Positions 18,190 to 27,087 of a DNA stretch of 37,110 bases are shown here, one piece after another (positions within the stretch are counted from its first letter, which is position 1; each line of letters begins with the position of its first letter). The position numbers and the translations under genes were made by a program. The DNA lies in assembly GCF_947581915.1 (NCBI RefSeq), contig NZ_CANPWG010000003.1, positions 1 through 37,110 on the forward strand, written 5' to 3'. The stretch is from Candidatus Palauibacter scopulicola. Its GTDB lineage: Bacteria > Gemmatimonadota > Gemmatimonadetes > Palauibacterales > Palauibacteraceae. The notes beneath the pieces are model-generated. The model ran no database searches. It was not told where the DNA came from and was given only the letters and a program-made list of their open reading frames with translations.

Positions 18190-18540
18190 CTACTCGTCGG
18201 ATTCGGGACGGCGCCGCTGCCTCTTCGTGAGGGAGCGGCGCCGTTTCTTTTCCAGTCGTTCCTCCCGGGAGGCCCGGGTAGGCTTCGTCGGACGGCGCGG
18301 CCTGCGCGTGTGCTCCCGCTCCCGGAGGGCGGCGCGGAGCCGGTCCAGGGCGCGGGCGCGGTTGCGGTGCTGGCTGCGGGACTCGCGCGCGGTCACGACG
18401 ATGCCGGTGGGACGGTGCGTGAGCCGGACGGCCGACTCCGTCTTGTTCTGGTGCTGGCCGCCCGGACCGCCGGCCCGGAACGTCTCGACCGTGCACTCGG
18501 CGAGCAGTGCTTCGTCGCTGCGTGACTTCGCGGCGCTCAC
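18190..18540 (-). CDS. stand-alone GGQ-domain release-factor-like protein (ArfB/RF-H type)
   Basis: A 116-residue protein with the class I release-factor catalytic domain only. [19 protein letters not shown] contains GGQ at residues 27-29, which hydrolyses peptidyl-tRNA in the ribosome. The codon-recognition domain is absent. The C-terminal ~45 residues are very basic ([27 protein letters not shown]), as in ArfB (YaeJ), whose basic tail enters the empty mRNA channel of stalled ribosomes. A role in ribosome rescue is therefore likely, though other short release-factor-like families look similar. I chose the GTG at 18540 because GGGAGGG precedes it and domain homology begins right after; upstream residues look non-coding. 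Confidence 0.87.
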   Translation of the reverse strand: MSAAKSRSDEALLAECTVETFRAGGPGGQHQNKTESAVRLTHRPTGIVVTARESRSQHRNRARALDRLRAALREREHTRRPRRPTKPTRASREERLEKKRRRSLTKRQRRRPESDE

Positions 18541-18625
18541 GGTTCCCTCCCATCGGATCGCCGGCCGGTTCCCGCCGGCCCCGCGCGCCGACACGAAAAC
18601 CCTTCGATCAGCGTAACTTGTCCAC

Positions 18626-19243
18626 ATGAACGAGTCGACGCACAGCATCGAGACGCCGGAAACGCCGGAAACGCCGGAAACGGCCGCGGCGGCCGAGACA
18701 GCGGAGACGGCGGGCTCGGTGGACCCGGCGGACCCGGCCGCAGACGGCATCGCGGACGGGGTGCGCCGTTCGCTCGATCCGAAGGTGATCCCGCTGCAAC
18801 GCACGATCGGCGGTATCGTCACGGGTTGCGTCTCGCTCCCGCTCGGCGCCGCGGTCGGCGTGCTGTGGGCGGCCTTTGGACCCCCTCCGGTCGTATGGGG
18901 CCCGATGCTGGGAGGTTGGGCCGCGGTCACCGGCGCGCTCGGCTGGTGGCTGTACCGGTGGCCCGTCCTTCACCACCGCTACGCCTCCTACGCCGTACAC
19001 CCGGACGGGATCGAGATCCGCAAGGGCGTGATCTGGCGGCAGGCGATCAGCGTGGCGCGTTCCCGTGTCCAGCACACCGACGTGTCGCAGGGGCCGCTCG
19101 AGCGGAAGTATGGCCTCGGGACGCTGGGCATCTACACCGCGGGCACCGACCACGCCAAGGTCTCCCTCGACGGACTTGAGCACGAAACGGCGCTCCGCAT
19201 CCGGGATCATCTCCTGCCGCCGGCGGGGGACGATGCCGTCTGA
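18626..19243 (+). CDS. PH-domain (bPH2/YdbS-like) membrane protein
   Basis: A 205-residue membrane protein. A low-complexity acidic N-terminus ([15 protein letters not shown]) is followed by two hydrophobic segments (about 65-85 and 90-110) and a bacterial PH domain. The most telling part is [28 protein letters not shown], the conserved core of YdbS-like proteins. In many bacteria this protein is encoded next to a larger YdbT partner, as here. The function of the pair is poorly known. The next gene begins 11 bases before this stop. The promoter is not clear; TAACTT lies about 10 bases before the ATG. Confidence 0.85.
   Translation: MNESTHSIETPETPETPETAAAAETAETAGSVDPADPAADGIADGVRRSLDPKVIPLQRTIGGIVTGCVSLPLGAAVGVLWAAFGPPPVVWGPMLGGWAAVTGALGWWLYRWPVLHHRYASYAVHPDGIEIRKGVIWRQAISVARSRVQHTDVSQGPLERKYGLGTLGIYTAGTDHAKVSLDGLEHETALRIRDHLLPPAGDDAV
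18652..18678 (+). repeat. three 9-base tandem copies inside the YdbS-like gene
   Basis: Three near-identical units (RACGCCGGA) encode the repeated Glu-Thr-Pro in the N-terminal tail of the PH-domain protein. The unit is a multiple of three, so copy-number change would keep the frame. Confidence 0.7.
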
Positions 19244-20873
19244 GGCGGCGGCGCCGCCGCGGGCCACCGAGCACCGCCTCCATCCGCTCTCCATCGGCTT
19301 CTCGCTCGGAAGCCAGCTCCGGCGGGCGATCCTCCCCCTGATCATCGGAGGCGCGTCGGCCAACGTCCTGGGCGTCGTGGAGATGCGTTTCGTCCTCCTG
19401 GTCGGGCTCATCCCGCTCGTCGTGGGGGCCGTCGTGCGCTACCTGACGTTCCGGTACCGGTACGAGGAGGCGGAACTCGTGATCCGGAGCGGCCTCCTAT
19501 TTCGACGGGAGCGGCATGTCCCCTACGCGCGGATCCAGAACCTCGACGCCGTGCAGGGCGTGTTCCACCGCGTGCTGGGCGTCGTGGAGGTCAAGCTCCA
19601 GACGGGCGGAGGACAGGAACCCGAGGCGACGCTGACCGTCCTCCCCCTGCCGGCCCTCGAAGCGCTGCGCCAGCGGGTCCGCGAGGGAAAGCGGGAGGCC
19701 GCCGGGGAGGTGGCGGCTGCCGGAGAGGTGACGGACGCCGCGACGGGGACGGCTGCCGACGCGGCGGCGACTCTCGACGCAGCGGCGACCGGTATGCCCG
19801 CCGAGGCGGCGGATCCCGCTCCGGCCGATTCCGCGGAGGGCCGCACACTGCTGCACCTTCCGGCGCGCGAACTCCTGCTCCACGGTCTCCTCCAGAACCG
19901 CGGCATGGTGCTGATCGCCGCCGCTTTCGGCCTCGCGTGGGAGACGGGCCTCTTCGAGCGGGCCTCCGACTGGGTCGCCGGGGAGCAGTCGCGGATCGGG
20001 CCCGCGGTCGAGGGCGCGGCTGCCGACGTGGTGGCGGCCGGCATTCTCGTGACCGTGCTCGCCATAGCGGCGCTGGTCGTCGCCTTCGTGATCTTCGCCC
20101 GGCTGCTCTCGATCGTCTGGACGCTCGTGCGCCTGCACGACTACCGGGTCGTGCGCTCCGAGGAGGGGCTGCGCGCCACGTTCGGCATGCTGACGCAGGT
20201 CGCCGCCACGATCCCGCTACGGCGCGTTCAGACGGTGACGATTCACGAGGGGCCGCTGCAGCGCTGGGTGGGGCGCGTCGCGGTCGGCGTCCAGACCGCC
20301 GGAGGCAGCCAGGCCGGGCCGCAGGGGAACGCGGATCCGCACCGGCACCAACTCGCGCCGATTCTGAGACGAGAACGCCTGCGCGAATTCCTCCGGGAGG
20401 TGGTCCCGGAGCTGGACGCGCCCGAGGTCAATTGGGAGCCAGTATCTCCGCTCGCCTTCCGGCGCGTGTTGAGGGGAACGTGCTTCCTCGCCACGCTGGC
20501 CGCGGTGCCGCTCTACTTCGGGCTCGAAGCCTGGGGCGTGGCCTTCCACGCCGCCTTCCTCGCCTGGGCCGTGCTCTACGCGCGGCGTTACGTCGACCAC
20601 CTCGGGTGGGCGCTGAAGGACGACATGGTCTGGTTCCGGAGCGGCTGGCTGTGGCGCCGCACGACCATCGCCCGCTACACCCGCATCCAGGTCGTGGCGC
20701 TACGCGCGTCCCCGATCGACCGCTGGCGGGGCATGGCCAGCCTCCGGGTGGACACGGCCGGAGCAGGGGCCGCCGCCCACAAGGTGGACATCCCCTACCT
20801 GCCCCTCGACACGGCCCGACACCTGCGAACCCTCCTCGCCGCGGAAGCCGCCCGAACCGCCTTCCGCTGGTAA
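19233..20873 (+). CDS. multi-PH-domain (YdbT-like) membrane protein
   Basis: A 546-residue membrane protein with repeated bPH2 modules, each a pair of hydrophobic helices followed by a PH-like domain. The module signatures are visible three times: VPYARIQNLDAVQGVFHRVLG near 98-118, IPLRRVQTVTIHEGPLQRWVG near 325-350, and IARYTRIQVVALRASPIDRW near 485-505. An Ala-rich low-complexity linker (about 150-205) separates the first and second modules and is probably unstructured. The ATG at 19233 has a GGGGGA just upstream and overlaps the preceding gene by 11 bases, so the two proteins are probably made together. Longer upstream frames lack coding character. Confidence 0.86.
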   Translation: MPSEAAAPPRATEHRLHPLSIGFSLGSQLRRAILPLIIGGASANVLGVVEMRFVLLVGLIPLVVGAVVRYLTFRYRYEEAELVIRSGLLFRRERHVPYARIQNLDAVQGVFHRVLGVVEVKLQTGGGQEPEATLTVLPLPALEALRQRVREGKREAAGEVAAAGEVTDAATGTAADAAATLDAAATGMPAEAADPAPADSAEGRTLLHLPARELLLHGLLQNRGMVLIAAAFGLAWETGLFERASDWVAGEQSRIGPAVEGAAADVVAAGILVTVLAIAALVVAFVIFARLLSIVWTLVRLHDYRVVRSEEGLRATFGMLTQVAATIPLRRVQTVTIHEGPLQRWVGRVAVGVQTAGGSQAGPQGNADPHRHQLAPILRRERLREFLREVVPELDAPEVNWEPVSPLAFRRVLRGTCFLATLAAVPLYFGLEAWGVAFHAAFLAWAVLYARRYVDHLGWALKDDMVWFRSGWLWRRTTIARYTRIQVVALRASPIDRWRGMASLRVDTAGAGAAAHKVDIPYLPLDTARHLRTLLAAEAARTAFRW

Positions 20874-20892
20874 AGGGCTGTCGCCGCCGGGG

Positions 20893-23136
20893 TCAGCGCG
20901 TGCCGTCGGTTTCGCGAAGCGCCTCGACGCGCCAGGCGAACTCTTCGTCGAGCTTCAGGGCCGTGCCGATCTTCACGAACTGGATGTAGCCTTCGCGGTC
21001 GACGAACCAGGTGGTGGGCCAGGCGCTCACCCCGGCGCGCGTCACGTAGTCGTCGTCTACGAGCACGGTGAAGTCGAAGTTGTTCTTCGCCAGGTACTCC
21101 TCGATCACGTCGTTCGTGCGGTCGTTGCTGATCGAGAGCACCGCCACTTCGGCGTCGTCGCGGTAGCGCTCGTCGAACTTCTGGTACTCCGGCATCTCCA
21201 CGATGCACGGGCCGCACCACGTCCCCCAGAAGTGGAGTACGGCAATCTTCCCCTCGAGGTCGGCCGAGTCGACCATCTCGCCGTCCAGCCGCGCGAGCGT
21301 GAACGGTTCGTACGTCCCCGCCGCCTCCACCCGCGACTCGAGGATGCGATCGCGCCGCCGGATCCGGTCACGCTCGTCCAGCGTCGCGAGGTACTCCTCG
21401 ATCCCCTCTCGGCTCCCGTTCCGGCTCTCGTACAGGGCCTCGAGAGCGGCTTGATTGGGGTTCGCGCCCCGGCTGGCCCCGAATCCCGCGATGTAGGAAT
21501 CCTCCGCCTGGTCCAGCCAGGCCGTGACCGCTTCGGCGTCTCCATCTTCCTCCGCCTCCGCGGCCAGGTGCTCATAAACCTGCCCCAGATGGTAGCGGAC
21601 GTCGCGGGTGTCCTCGGAAATCGCCAGCGCGCGCTCGAGCGTGTGACGCCCATCCTCCACACGGCCAGCCTTGAAGTGGGCCCACCCGATCACGTCGTAC
21701 GTGTCCGTGAGGAAGCTGCGGAGCAGTTGATCGAACTCGCCTTCCGTGTCGAAGCGGTCTCGCGACTCGTTCAATCGCTCCAGCATGACGGGCACGCCCT
21801 CGCGTACGATGTCGACTGCTTCGAGCGCGTAGGGTGTGTGATCGATCATGGCGAGCGGGGCCGCCCCGAACGTGATGTGAGGATTCATGGTTTCGTATGC
21901 GGCGAGTCCCCGCACCGCGTCGGCGAAGTCCTCCACCGGAAGCGGATCCATGGACCTGAGCGCAAAATACAGAGTGATGTAGGCCGTTCCCTTGTAGGTG
22001 TCGCTGTAAAGCGGCCGCTCCAGGTATTCGTGCACGGCGTCTCGTACGACGCCGAGCTGGGCGCGATGTTCGGGCGAGTCCGGGCCGTGCTCTTCCCGGA
22101 GTTCGCTCAGCTTGTCGTTCGCGCTACGCACCTCGCCCAGATAGATGAGCGATGCGTGATAGCTGGCCGGATCGCTCTCGACGATCTGCGTCTCGAGTTG
22201 AGCGGCGCGCTCTTCATCGCCCATCTCCCGGTGCATTGCGGCGATGGCTCCAAGCCCGTGCAGGGTCTCCGGGGCGGCATCACGGAACGCCGCCATGCTG
22301 GCCCTGACGGCCGGGCCTCGCTCGTCCTGCGGGAGAAGTTCCGACATCCACAGGCCGCGCCAGTGCTGTCGTCGAACCTCCGACGATCCAGGCGCAAGCT
22401 CGAGAGCCGCGTCCATGAGTGAGGTCCACTCATCCATGCGGCGGGCGTTATAGGCCTCGTTGGCCAACCTGGTGTATCCCAGTACGTGGTCCGGAAACCG
22501 TTCCTTAAACTCGGCCCACGTCGCTCGGCTGGAGTCCGCCCACGTCGGGTCGCTCAGCATGTAGCGGGCCTGTGACTCCAGTTCGGCCTGCATGCGCAGC
22601 ATCTCCGGCCAACCGCGGGTCTCCTCATCGAGCCCTTCGAGGAACTCCCGCGCCGCATCGAAGTCTTCCCGGCTCAACGCCCGCAGGTAGAGGAAGGCGA
22701 ACTCGGGTCGCGGAGAGGCCTCCCACGCCTCGCGGGCCAGCTCGAGGGCGGGTGTCGTCTCGTTGTCCGCGTAGTGTGCGTAGGCTTTGGCGTATAGGCC
22801 CCAGGGACTCTCGGGGTCATCCGCCAGGATCGCGTCGGCCTGCTCGTGGACCTCCTTCGAGAGCCGCCAGCCCACGAGCTGGTAGGCGTAGAGGCCCCGG
22901 AGTTCCGCGTCGTCCGGAGCACGGGCGACCCACTCTTCGCCGAACAGCTTGCCGGCCTCGAAGGTGCGCAGCCGGGCATGGTCGCGAAGCTCCTGCTTCG
23001 CCGCCGCGAGTTCTTCGGCCGTGTAGTCGGGCGGAGCGGCACCTTCCACGCACGCTCCGAGCAGCACGCCCGCAAACACGACGAGCGGAAGAAACGGTCC
23101 GAAGTTCGGGCCGGATCGGCGGGAACGCGTCGACAT
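20893..23136 (-). CDS. TPR lipoprotein with C-terminal TlpA-like thioredoxin domain
   Basis: A 747-residue lipoprotein. The signal peptide ends in VLLGAC (Cys about 31). Residues from about 45 to 590 are helical repeats of tetratricopeptide type (for example DDPESPWGLYAKAYAHY, HTLERALAISEDTRDVRYHLGQVYEHLA). The last ~125 residues are a TlpA/ResA-like thioredoxin fold with FWGTWCGPC (CGPC at 641-644) and cis-Pro segment SAWPTTWFVDREG. It should act in the periplasm as a thiol reductase or oxidase attached to a protein-binding arm. The length is well above simple TlpA proteins (about 170-350). GGAGGTG before the ATG at 23136 fixes the start. The gene is alone on its strand. Confidence 0.9.
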   Translation of the reverse strand: MSTRSRRSGPNFGPFLPLVVFAGVLLGACVEGAAPPDYTAEELAAAKQELRDHARLRTFEAGKLFGEEWVARAPDDAELRGLYAYQLVGWRLSKEVHEQADAILADDPESPWGLYAKAYAHYADNETTPALELAREAWEASPRPEFAFLYLRALSREDFDAAREFLEGLDEETRGWPEMLRMQAELESQARYMLSDPTWADSSRATWAEFKERFPDHVLGYTRLANEAYNARRMDEWTSLMDAALELAPGSSEVRRQHWRGLWMSELLPQDERGPAVRASMAAFRDAAPETLHGLGAIAAMHREMGDEERAAQLETQIVESDPASYHASLIYLGEVRSANDKLSELREEHGPDSPEHRAQLGVVRDAVHEYLERPLYSDTYKGTAYITLYFALRSMDPLPVEDFADAVRGLAAYETMNPHITFGAAPLAMIDHTPYALEAVDIVREGVPVMLERLNESRDRFDTEGEFDQLLRSFLTDTYDVIGWAHFKAGRVEDGRHTLERALAISEDTRDVRYHLGQVYEHLAAEAEEDGDAEAVTAWLDQAEDSYIAGFGASRGANPNQAALEALYESRNGSREGIEEYLATLDERDRIRRRDRILESRVEAAGTYEPFTLARLDGEMVDSADLEGKIAVLHFWGTWCGPCIVEMPEYQKFDERYRDDAEVAVLSISNDRTNDVIEEYLAKNNFDFTVLVDDDYVTRAGVSAWPTTWFVDREGYIQFVKIGTALKLDEEFAWRVEALRETDGTR

Positions 23137-23263
23137 CGCACACCTCCGGGGCAGGGGCAGGGACAGCCGCAGGCTGAGCCTCTCAACCTGTAAGGACGTT
23201 GACATGACGAAAAGGGTTTTCCGCCGTTGAGGTTCCGTTGAGCCGGGGGCGGATATCCGTGGT

Positions 23264-24856
23264 ATGTTGCGAACGATGATCGAGCCGCGCGCCCCCCACC
23301 CGGAATCCGTCCTCCGCGACGTGTTCGGCTACGACGAATTCCGGCCCGGGCAGGCGCACATCATCGACGCGGTGCTGGCGGGACGCGACTGCATCGGCGT
23401 CATGCCCACCGGGGCGGGGAAGTCGCTCACCTTCCAGATTCCGGCGCGGCTCATGCCGGGGACGGTCGTCGTCCTCTCGCCCCTCATCAGCCTGATGAAG
23501 GACCAGGTCGACGCCCTCCTCGACCTCGGGTTCCGGGCCACGGCGATCAACTCGTCGCTCGCGGCGGACGAGCGCCGGCGCCGGCTGCGGGGGTTCGAGC
23601 GCGGAGACTATGAACTCGTCTACCTGGCTCCGGAAGCGCTGGGTCCGCACATGCGGGCGCGCCTGCGTCACGCGCCGCTCTCCCTGATCGTCGTCGACGA
23701 GGCGCACTGTATTTCGCAATGGGGACACGACTTTCGCCCGTCCTACCGGGCGCTTCAGGGACTGCGGGACGAAATTCGCGACGGAGGCGCGACCGGGAAC
23801 GGAGGCGCGGGGGAAAACGGACTGCCGATCCTCGCGCTCACCGCCACCGCCACCCGCCGGGTCGCGGCCGACATCATTCGACAGTTGGGGATGAGGAAAC
23901 CAGAGGGATACAAGGGTTCCTTCTTTCGCTCGAACCTCCGCGTCGTCTGCCGGAAGAAGGGGGAGGGGAATACGCGGGCCGAGATTTTGGGGCTCATCCG
24001 CCGGCACCGGGGGGAGAGCGGGATCGTCTACTGTCTCTCGCGAAAGTCCGTGGAACAGATGGCGGAGTTCCTGCGGCGCGAGGGCGTCGACGCGGTCCCG
24101 TACCACGCGGGACTCGACGACGGCGCACGGGCGGAGCACCAGGACGCGTTCGCCCGCGATGAGGTCGACGTGGTCGTGGCGACGATCGCCTTCGGGATGG
24201 GGATCGACAAGTCCAACGTGCGCTTCGTCATCCACCGCGACATGCCGTCGGACATCGAGTCGTGGTACCAGGAGATCGGACGCGCCGGGCGGGACGGCCT
24301 GCCCAGCGACTGCGTGCTCTTCTACTCGTGGGCGGACGTGAAGGTGCGCGAGCGGTTCCTCGCCGAGATCGACGATCCGACGGTGCGCGAGGCCAAGCGT
24401 CGGGCGGCCGTCGACCTCTTCCGGCTCGCGGACCGCGACGCGTGCCGCCACCGCGGGCTGCTCGCCTACTTCGGGGAGGACTTCGAGGCGTGCGGCGAGT
24501 CGTGCGACGTGTGCACGGGAATCGGCGTGACGGATCTCGTGGACGTGCTCCCCGTGCTCAAGCGCAAGCCTCGGGCTGGACGCGCGGGCGGCCGCGTTGC
24601 CGCGGGGCGGGCCACCACCACCGAGATCGACCGGTCGCCGTCGGACCCCACCTTCCAGCGCCTCCGCACGCTGCGGAAGGAACTGGCGGACGCGCGCGGC
24701 GTCCCCGCGTACATCGTGTTCAGCGACCAGGTGCTGTGGGACCTGATCGACCTGCGTCCCGGCTCGCCCGAGGAGATGCTGCGCGTGCCCGGCATCGGCC
24801 CCGCCAAGCTCGAGCAGTACGGCGAGGTGTTCCTCGACGCGCTGCGCGAGGGCTGA
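23264..24856 (+). CDS. recQ: RecQ-family ATP-dependent DNA helicase
   Basis: A 530-residue 3'-5' DNA helicase used in recombination and repair. Walker A MPTGAGKS is near 47-54, DEAH at 145-148 with the RecQ-specific aromatic-rich loop HCISQWGHDFRPSY, and motifs IAFGMGIDK and QEIGRAGRDGLPSDC follow. The RQC zinc-binding cysteines are seen in DACRHRGLLAYFGEDFEACGESCDVC (CRH...C..C..C). The C-terminus is an HRDC domain (RLRTLRKELADARGVPAYIVFSD, RVPGIGPAKLEQYG). The winged-helix part of RQC appears very short, so the protein is more compact than E. coli RecQ (about 610). No clear ribosome-binding site; an ATG at 23276 is the alternative start. Confidence 0.95.
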   Translation: MLRTMIEPRAPHPESVLRDVFGYDEFRPGQAHIIDAVLAGRDCIGVMPTGAGKSLTFQIPARLMPGTVVVLSPLISLMKDQVDALLDLGFRATAINSSLAADERRRRLRGFERGDYELVYLAPEALGPHMRARLRHAPLSLIVVDEAHCISQWGHDFRPSYRALQGLRDEIRDGGATGNGGAGENGLPILALTATATRRVAADIIRQLGMRKPEGYKGSFFRSNLRVVCRKKGEGNTRAEILGLIRRHRGESGIVYCLSRKSVEQMAEFLRREGVDAVPYHAGLDDGARAEHQDAFARDEVDVVVATIAFGMGIDKSNVRFVIHRDMPSDIESWYQEIGRAGRDGLPSDCVLFYSWADVKVRERFLAEIDDPTVREAKRRAAVDLFRLADRDACRHRGLLAYFGEDFEACGESCDVCTGIGVTDLVDVLPVLKRKPRAGRAGGRVAAGRATTTEIDRSPSDPTFQRLRTLRKELADARGVPAYIVFSDQVLWDLIDLRPGSPEEMLRVPGIGPAKLEQYGEVFLDALREG

Positions 24857-24858
24857 TC

Positions 24859-25947
24859 TCAAGACTTCGTCCAGATCACGACGACGCCGCAGCGCGATTC
24901 CATCCCGGCGAACTCCGCCGGCAGCTCGGAGGGGCCCAGGTACACTTCGACCCCCGCGATCTCGATCGGAAGAACGAAATCGTTGATGTTCGGTACGTCA
25001 CCGCCCCCGATCCGACCCCTGCGCACGATGAGGCTGCCGTCCAGGTAGATGTTCATCAGGCAGCCATCGGTCGAAGAGATATCCGATATCCGGGTGTTGT
25101 ACAGCCTGCAGCTGTTCTGCCGCGCGCCGCAGTTCCGGAGTCGGATGCCCGGGATATCGGCGACCATCTGCGTGATCCGGAGGGGACTTCGGCGCTCGAT
25201 GTCCTCGGCCGTGAAGAAGGTGCCGCCTGCGACCAGTTCGCCCCAGTATTTTCTCTCATAGAAGCCCTGGGTTTCCAGTCGGCGAGACCGTACGACGGTC
25301 GCGACCAGCGGCTCCAGCTCCACCGGTTCCGGGACGAGACCGATCTCGATTTCCGTCGTGTGCCCGCGGGCCACCGCGACCGGATGGCTGAAGGGCGCAT
25401 ACCCGATGTGGCGCACGGCGATCTCGCGCCGGCCGACGGGGACGCCGCTGAGGACGAAGCGGCCCCTGCGGTTGCTCGAGACTTCGCCGGCGTCGCCGAG
25501 GATGGACACCGCCGCCGCGGCCACGGGCTCATCCGTAGCGGCATCGCGGACAAGGCCCACGAGCCGTCCGGTGCCGGCCTCCGAGAGCAGGAGCCGAAGC
25601 TCCACGTCGTGCGGCATCCCCGCTTCGAGGGCCACGACGGCTTCCTGGCTGGATGCGTCTCCGAACTCGGCCCAGAGCGTGGCTTCCCCCGCGTCCCGCG
25701 GAGCGCAGAGCAGCAAGTGTCCGTCCGTGCCGGCGCTTTCCCGCACCGGTCGCCGCTCCGCGTCCGTCCAGCGCAGGACCACGGTGGCTCCGGGGATCGG
25801 AATGAAGCCGGATTCGTCCACCACCGAGACCCGGAGGGAGGCCCGGCCGTCGCAGTCGTCTATCGACTGGCCCTCCACACCGAGGGGGACGACAACCGGT
25901 TGCAGCGCGACCAGAACGGCCAGCGCCAACGCTCGTCCGTGCTGCAT
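24859..25947 (-). CDS. carboxypeptidase-regulatory/TonB-plug protein without a barrel
   Basis: A 362-residue exported protein. After a signal peptide (cleavage near VEGQ) come two carboxypeptidase-regulatory-like beta-sandwich stretches (LRVSVVDESGFIPIPGATVVLRW; GLVRDAATDEPVAAAAVSILGD, RFVLSGVPVGRREIAVRHIGYAP). A TonB-receptor plug-like region follows (FFTAEDIERRSPLRITQMVADIPGIRL, CLMNIYLDGSLI, IAGVEVYLGPSELPAEFAG). It ends at CGVVVIWTKS, exactly where a plug should meet its barrel, and there is no barrel. Such stand-alone plug proteins may gate or regulate other outer-membrane complexes; the role is unknown. A GGGAG 8 bases before the ATG at 25947 favours it over GTG at 25956. Confidence 0.85.
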   Translation of the reverse strand: MQHGRALALAVLVALQPVVVPLGVEGQSIDDCDGRASLRVSVVDESGFIPIPGATVVLRWTDAERRPVRESAGTDGHLLLCAPRDAGEATLWAEFGDASSQEAVVALEAGMPHDVELRLLLSEAGTGRLVGLVRDAATDEPVAAAAVSILGDAGEVSSNRRGRFVLSGVPVGRREIAVRHIGYAPFSHPVAVARGHTTEIEIGLVPEPVELEPLVATVVRSRRLETQGFYERKYWGELVAGGTFFTAEDIERRSPLRITQMVADIPGIRLRNCGARQNSCRLYNTRISDISSTDGCLMNIYLDGSLIVRRGRIGGGDVPNINDFVLPIEIAGVEVYLGPSELPAEFAGMESRCGVVVIWTKS

Positions 25948-26139
25948 GTCCGTCACTCCCGCGAGGTGTATCGCCCGTCCCGATGGAGGCGTGGCGAGGC
26001 TACGTTCCCGGATGCTGTCCGGAAGACGCCGAAATCGCTCCCGGCGTCACATGGCCCCGATACCCGACGCCGAGGTCCGAACCATGAAACGCTCACACGC
26101 TGCAGCGCTGAAGACGCGCCGCTCCGGGTAGTGCAGCCG

Positions 26140-26973
26140 ATGCCGGAGGTCTTTTTCCACGTGGGGGCGGGGCGGGCGGCGTCGCGCTGGCTGCAGGAAC
26201 GGGTGTTCCCGCACTTCCGGGGCGTGCGTTACGTGCCGCGTACCCGGTTTCGGCAGAGCGCGAAAGTGGTGCGGCGGGGCGGAGACCTTCCCGTTCTCGT
26301 ATCCCGGCAGCTCGGCTACCGCGAGTTGACGCCCGCTGTGGAGTGGTTCGCGCGCGCCGCGCCGGCGGCCCGGCCGATCCTGGTCCTGCGCCGCCACGAT
26401 GAGTGGCTCCGGTCGGTGTATCTCCGTGAGATCAAGGAACTGCGCTACGTCCCGTTCGAGGCCTTCATCGACTTCGAGCGCGACGAAGGCGCCCGGCCCC
26501 GGTCCTCGGCACTCTTCCGCGAGCGCATACGGGTGATCGAGGATCACTTCGAACATCGGCCCCTCGTCCTCTTCTTCGACCGACTCGTCGAGGATCCCCG
26601 GGGGTTCGTTCGGACGATCGCCGACTACGTGGGCGCGTCGTATGACGAGGCTCGGATCTCGTTCCGCCCGTCGAACCGTTCCTACCGCGACCGGCAGTAC
26701 CGATTCCTGCGCGAGGTGGGCCGCCGCTGGCCGGTGAAGCGGCGCGAAGAATCCGGGCCCGCCGCCGCCCGGTGGCTCCGCGTGAGGTCTCGCCGTCTCG
26801 CCTGGCACGCGGGCGTGGCGCTCGGACGGGTCGCGCCGGAGCGGATCCTTGGTTCCGACCCCCTCCTCACCGAAGCGCAACTCGGGTGCGCCCGAGACTT
26901 CTACGAAGCGGACTGGGAGGCTTGCGTGGACTATGCCCGCCGGCACAACCCGGGACTCATCGCGGGGGACTGA
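26140..26973 (+). CDS. sulfotransferase-family protein
   Basis: A 277-residue protein resembling PAPS-dependent sulfotransferases. The N-terminal FFHVGAGRAASRWLQERVFP takes the place of the 5'-phosphosulfate loop (usual form GxxKxGTTWL). The canonical Lys is replaced by Arg. LVLRRHDEWLRSVYLREIKE supplies the 3'-phosphate-binding Arg/Ser pattern (RxxxxxxRSxY), and FDRLVEDPRGFVRTIADYVG matches the usual late helix. It probably modifies a surface glycan, lipid or small molecule. The preceding 190 bases contain no gene I can support. The start ATG lacks a strong ribosome-binding site; GTG at 26131 is possible. Confidence 0.72.
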   Translation: MPEVFFHVGAGRAASRWLQERVFPHFRGVRYVPRTRFRQSAKVVRRGGDLPVLVSRQLGYRELTPAVEWFARAAPAARPILVLRRHDEWLRSVYLREIKELRYVPFEAFIDFERDEGARPRSSALFRERIRVIEDHFEHRPLVLFFDRLVEDPRGFVRTIADYVGASYDEARISFRPSNRSYRDRQYRFLREVGRRWPVKRREESGPAAARWLRVRSRRLAWHAGVALGRVAPERILGSDPLLTEAQLGCARDFYEADWEACVDYARRHNPGLIAGD

Positions 26974-27087
26974 CCTGAACCCCGGACCGACCGAACGCCG
27001 CGGACGGTGGCGGACTCGCCGCATCCGAGCGTGCCCCCCAGATTCCCGCCCCTGAGATCCGTTTGCCGACGACATTCCGGAGGACGC

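Noticed and set aside
18174-18200. CGACGA/TCGTCG inverted repeat between the convergent amidohydrolase and release-factor-like genes
   Set aside because: Short stem with a loop of about 12 bases, no T-tract, and it lies mostly in coding sequence; too weak to call a terminator.
26084-26131. 15-codon ORF just before the sulfotransferase gene
   Set aside because: A short Arg/Ala-rich peptide without a ribosome-binding site or attenuator-like structure; nothing supports it as a leader.
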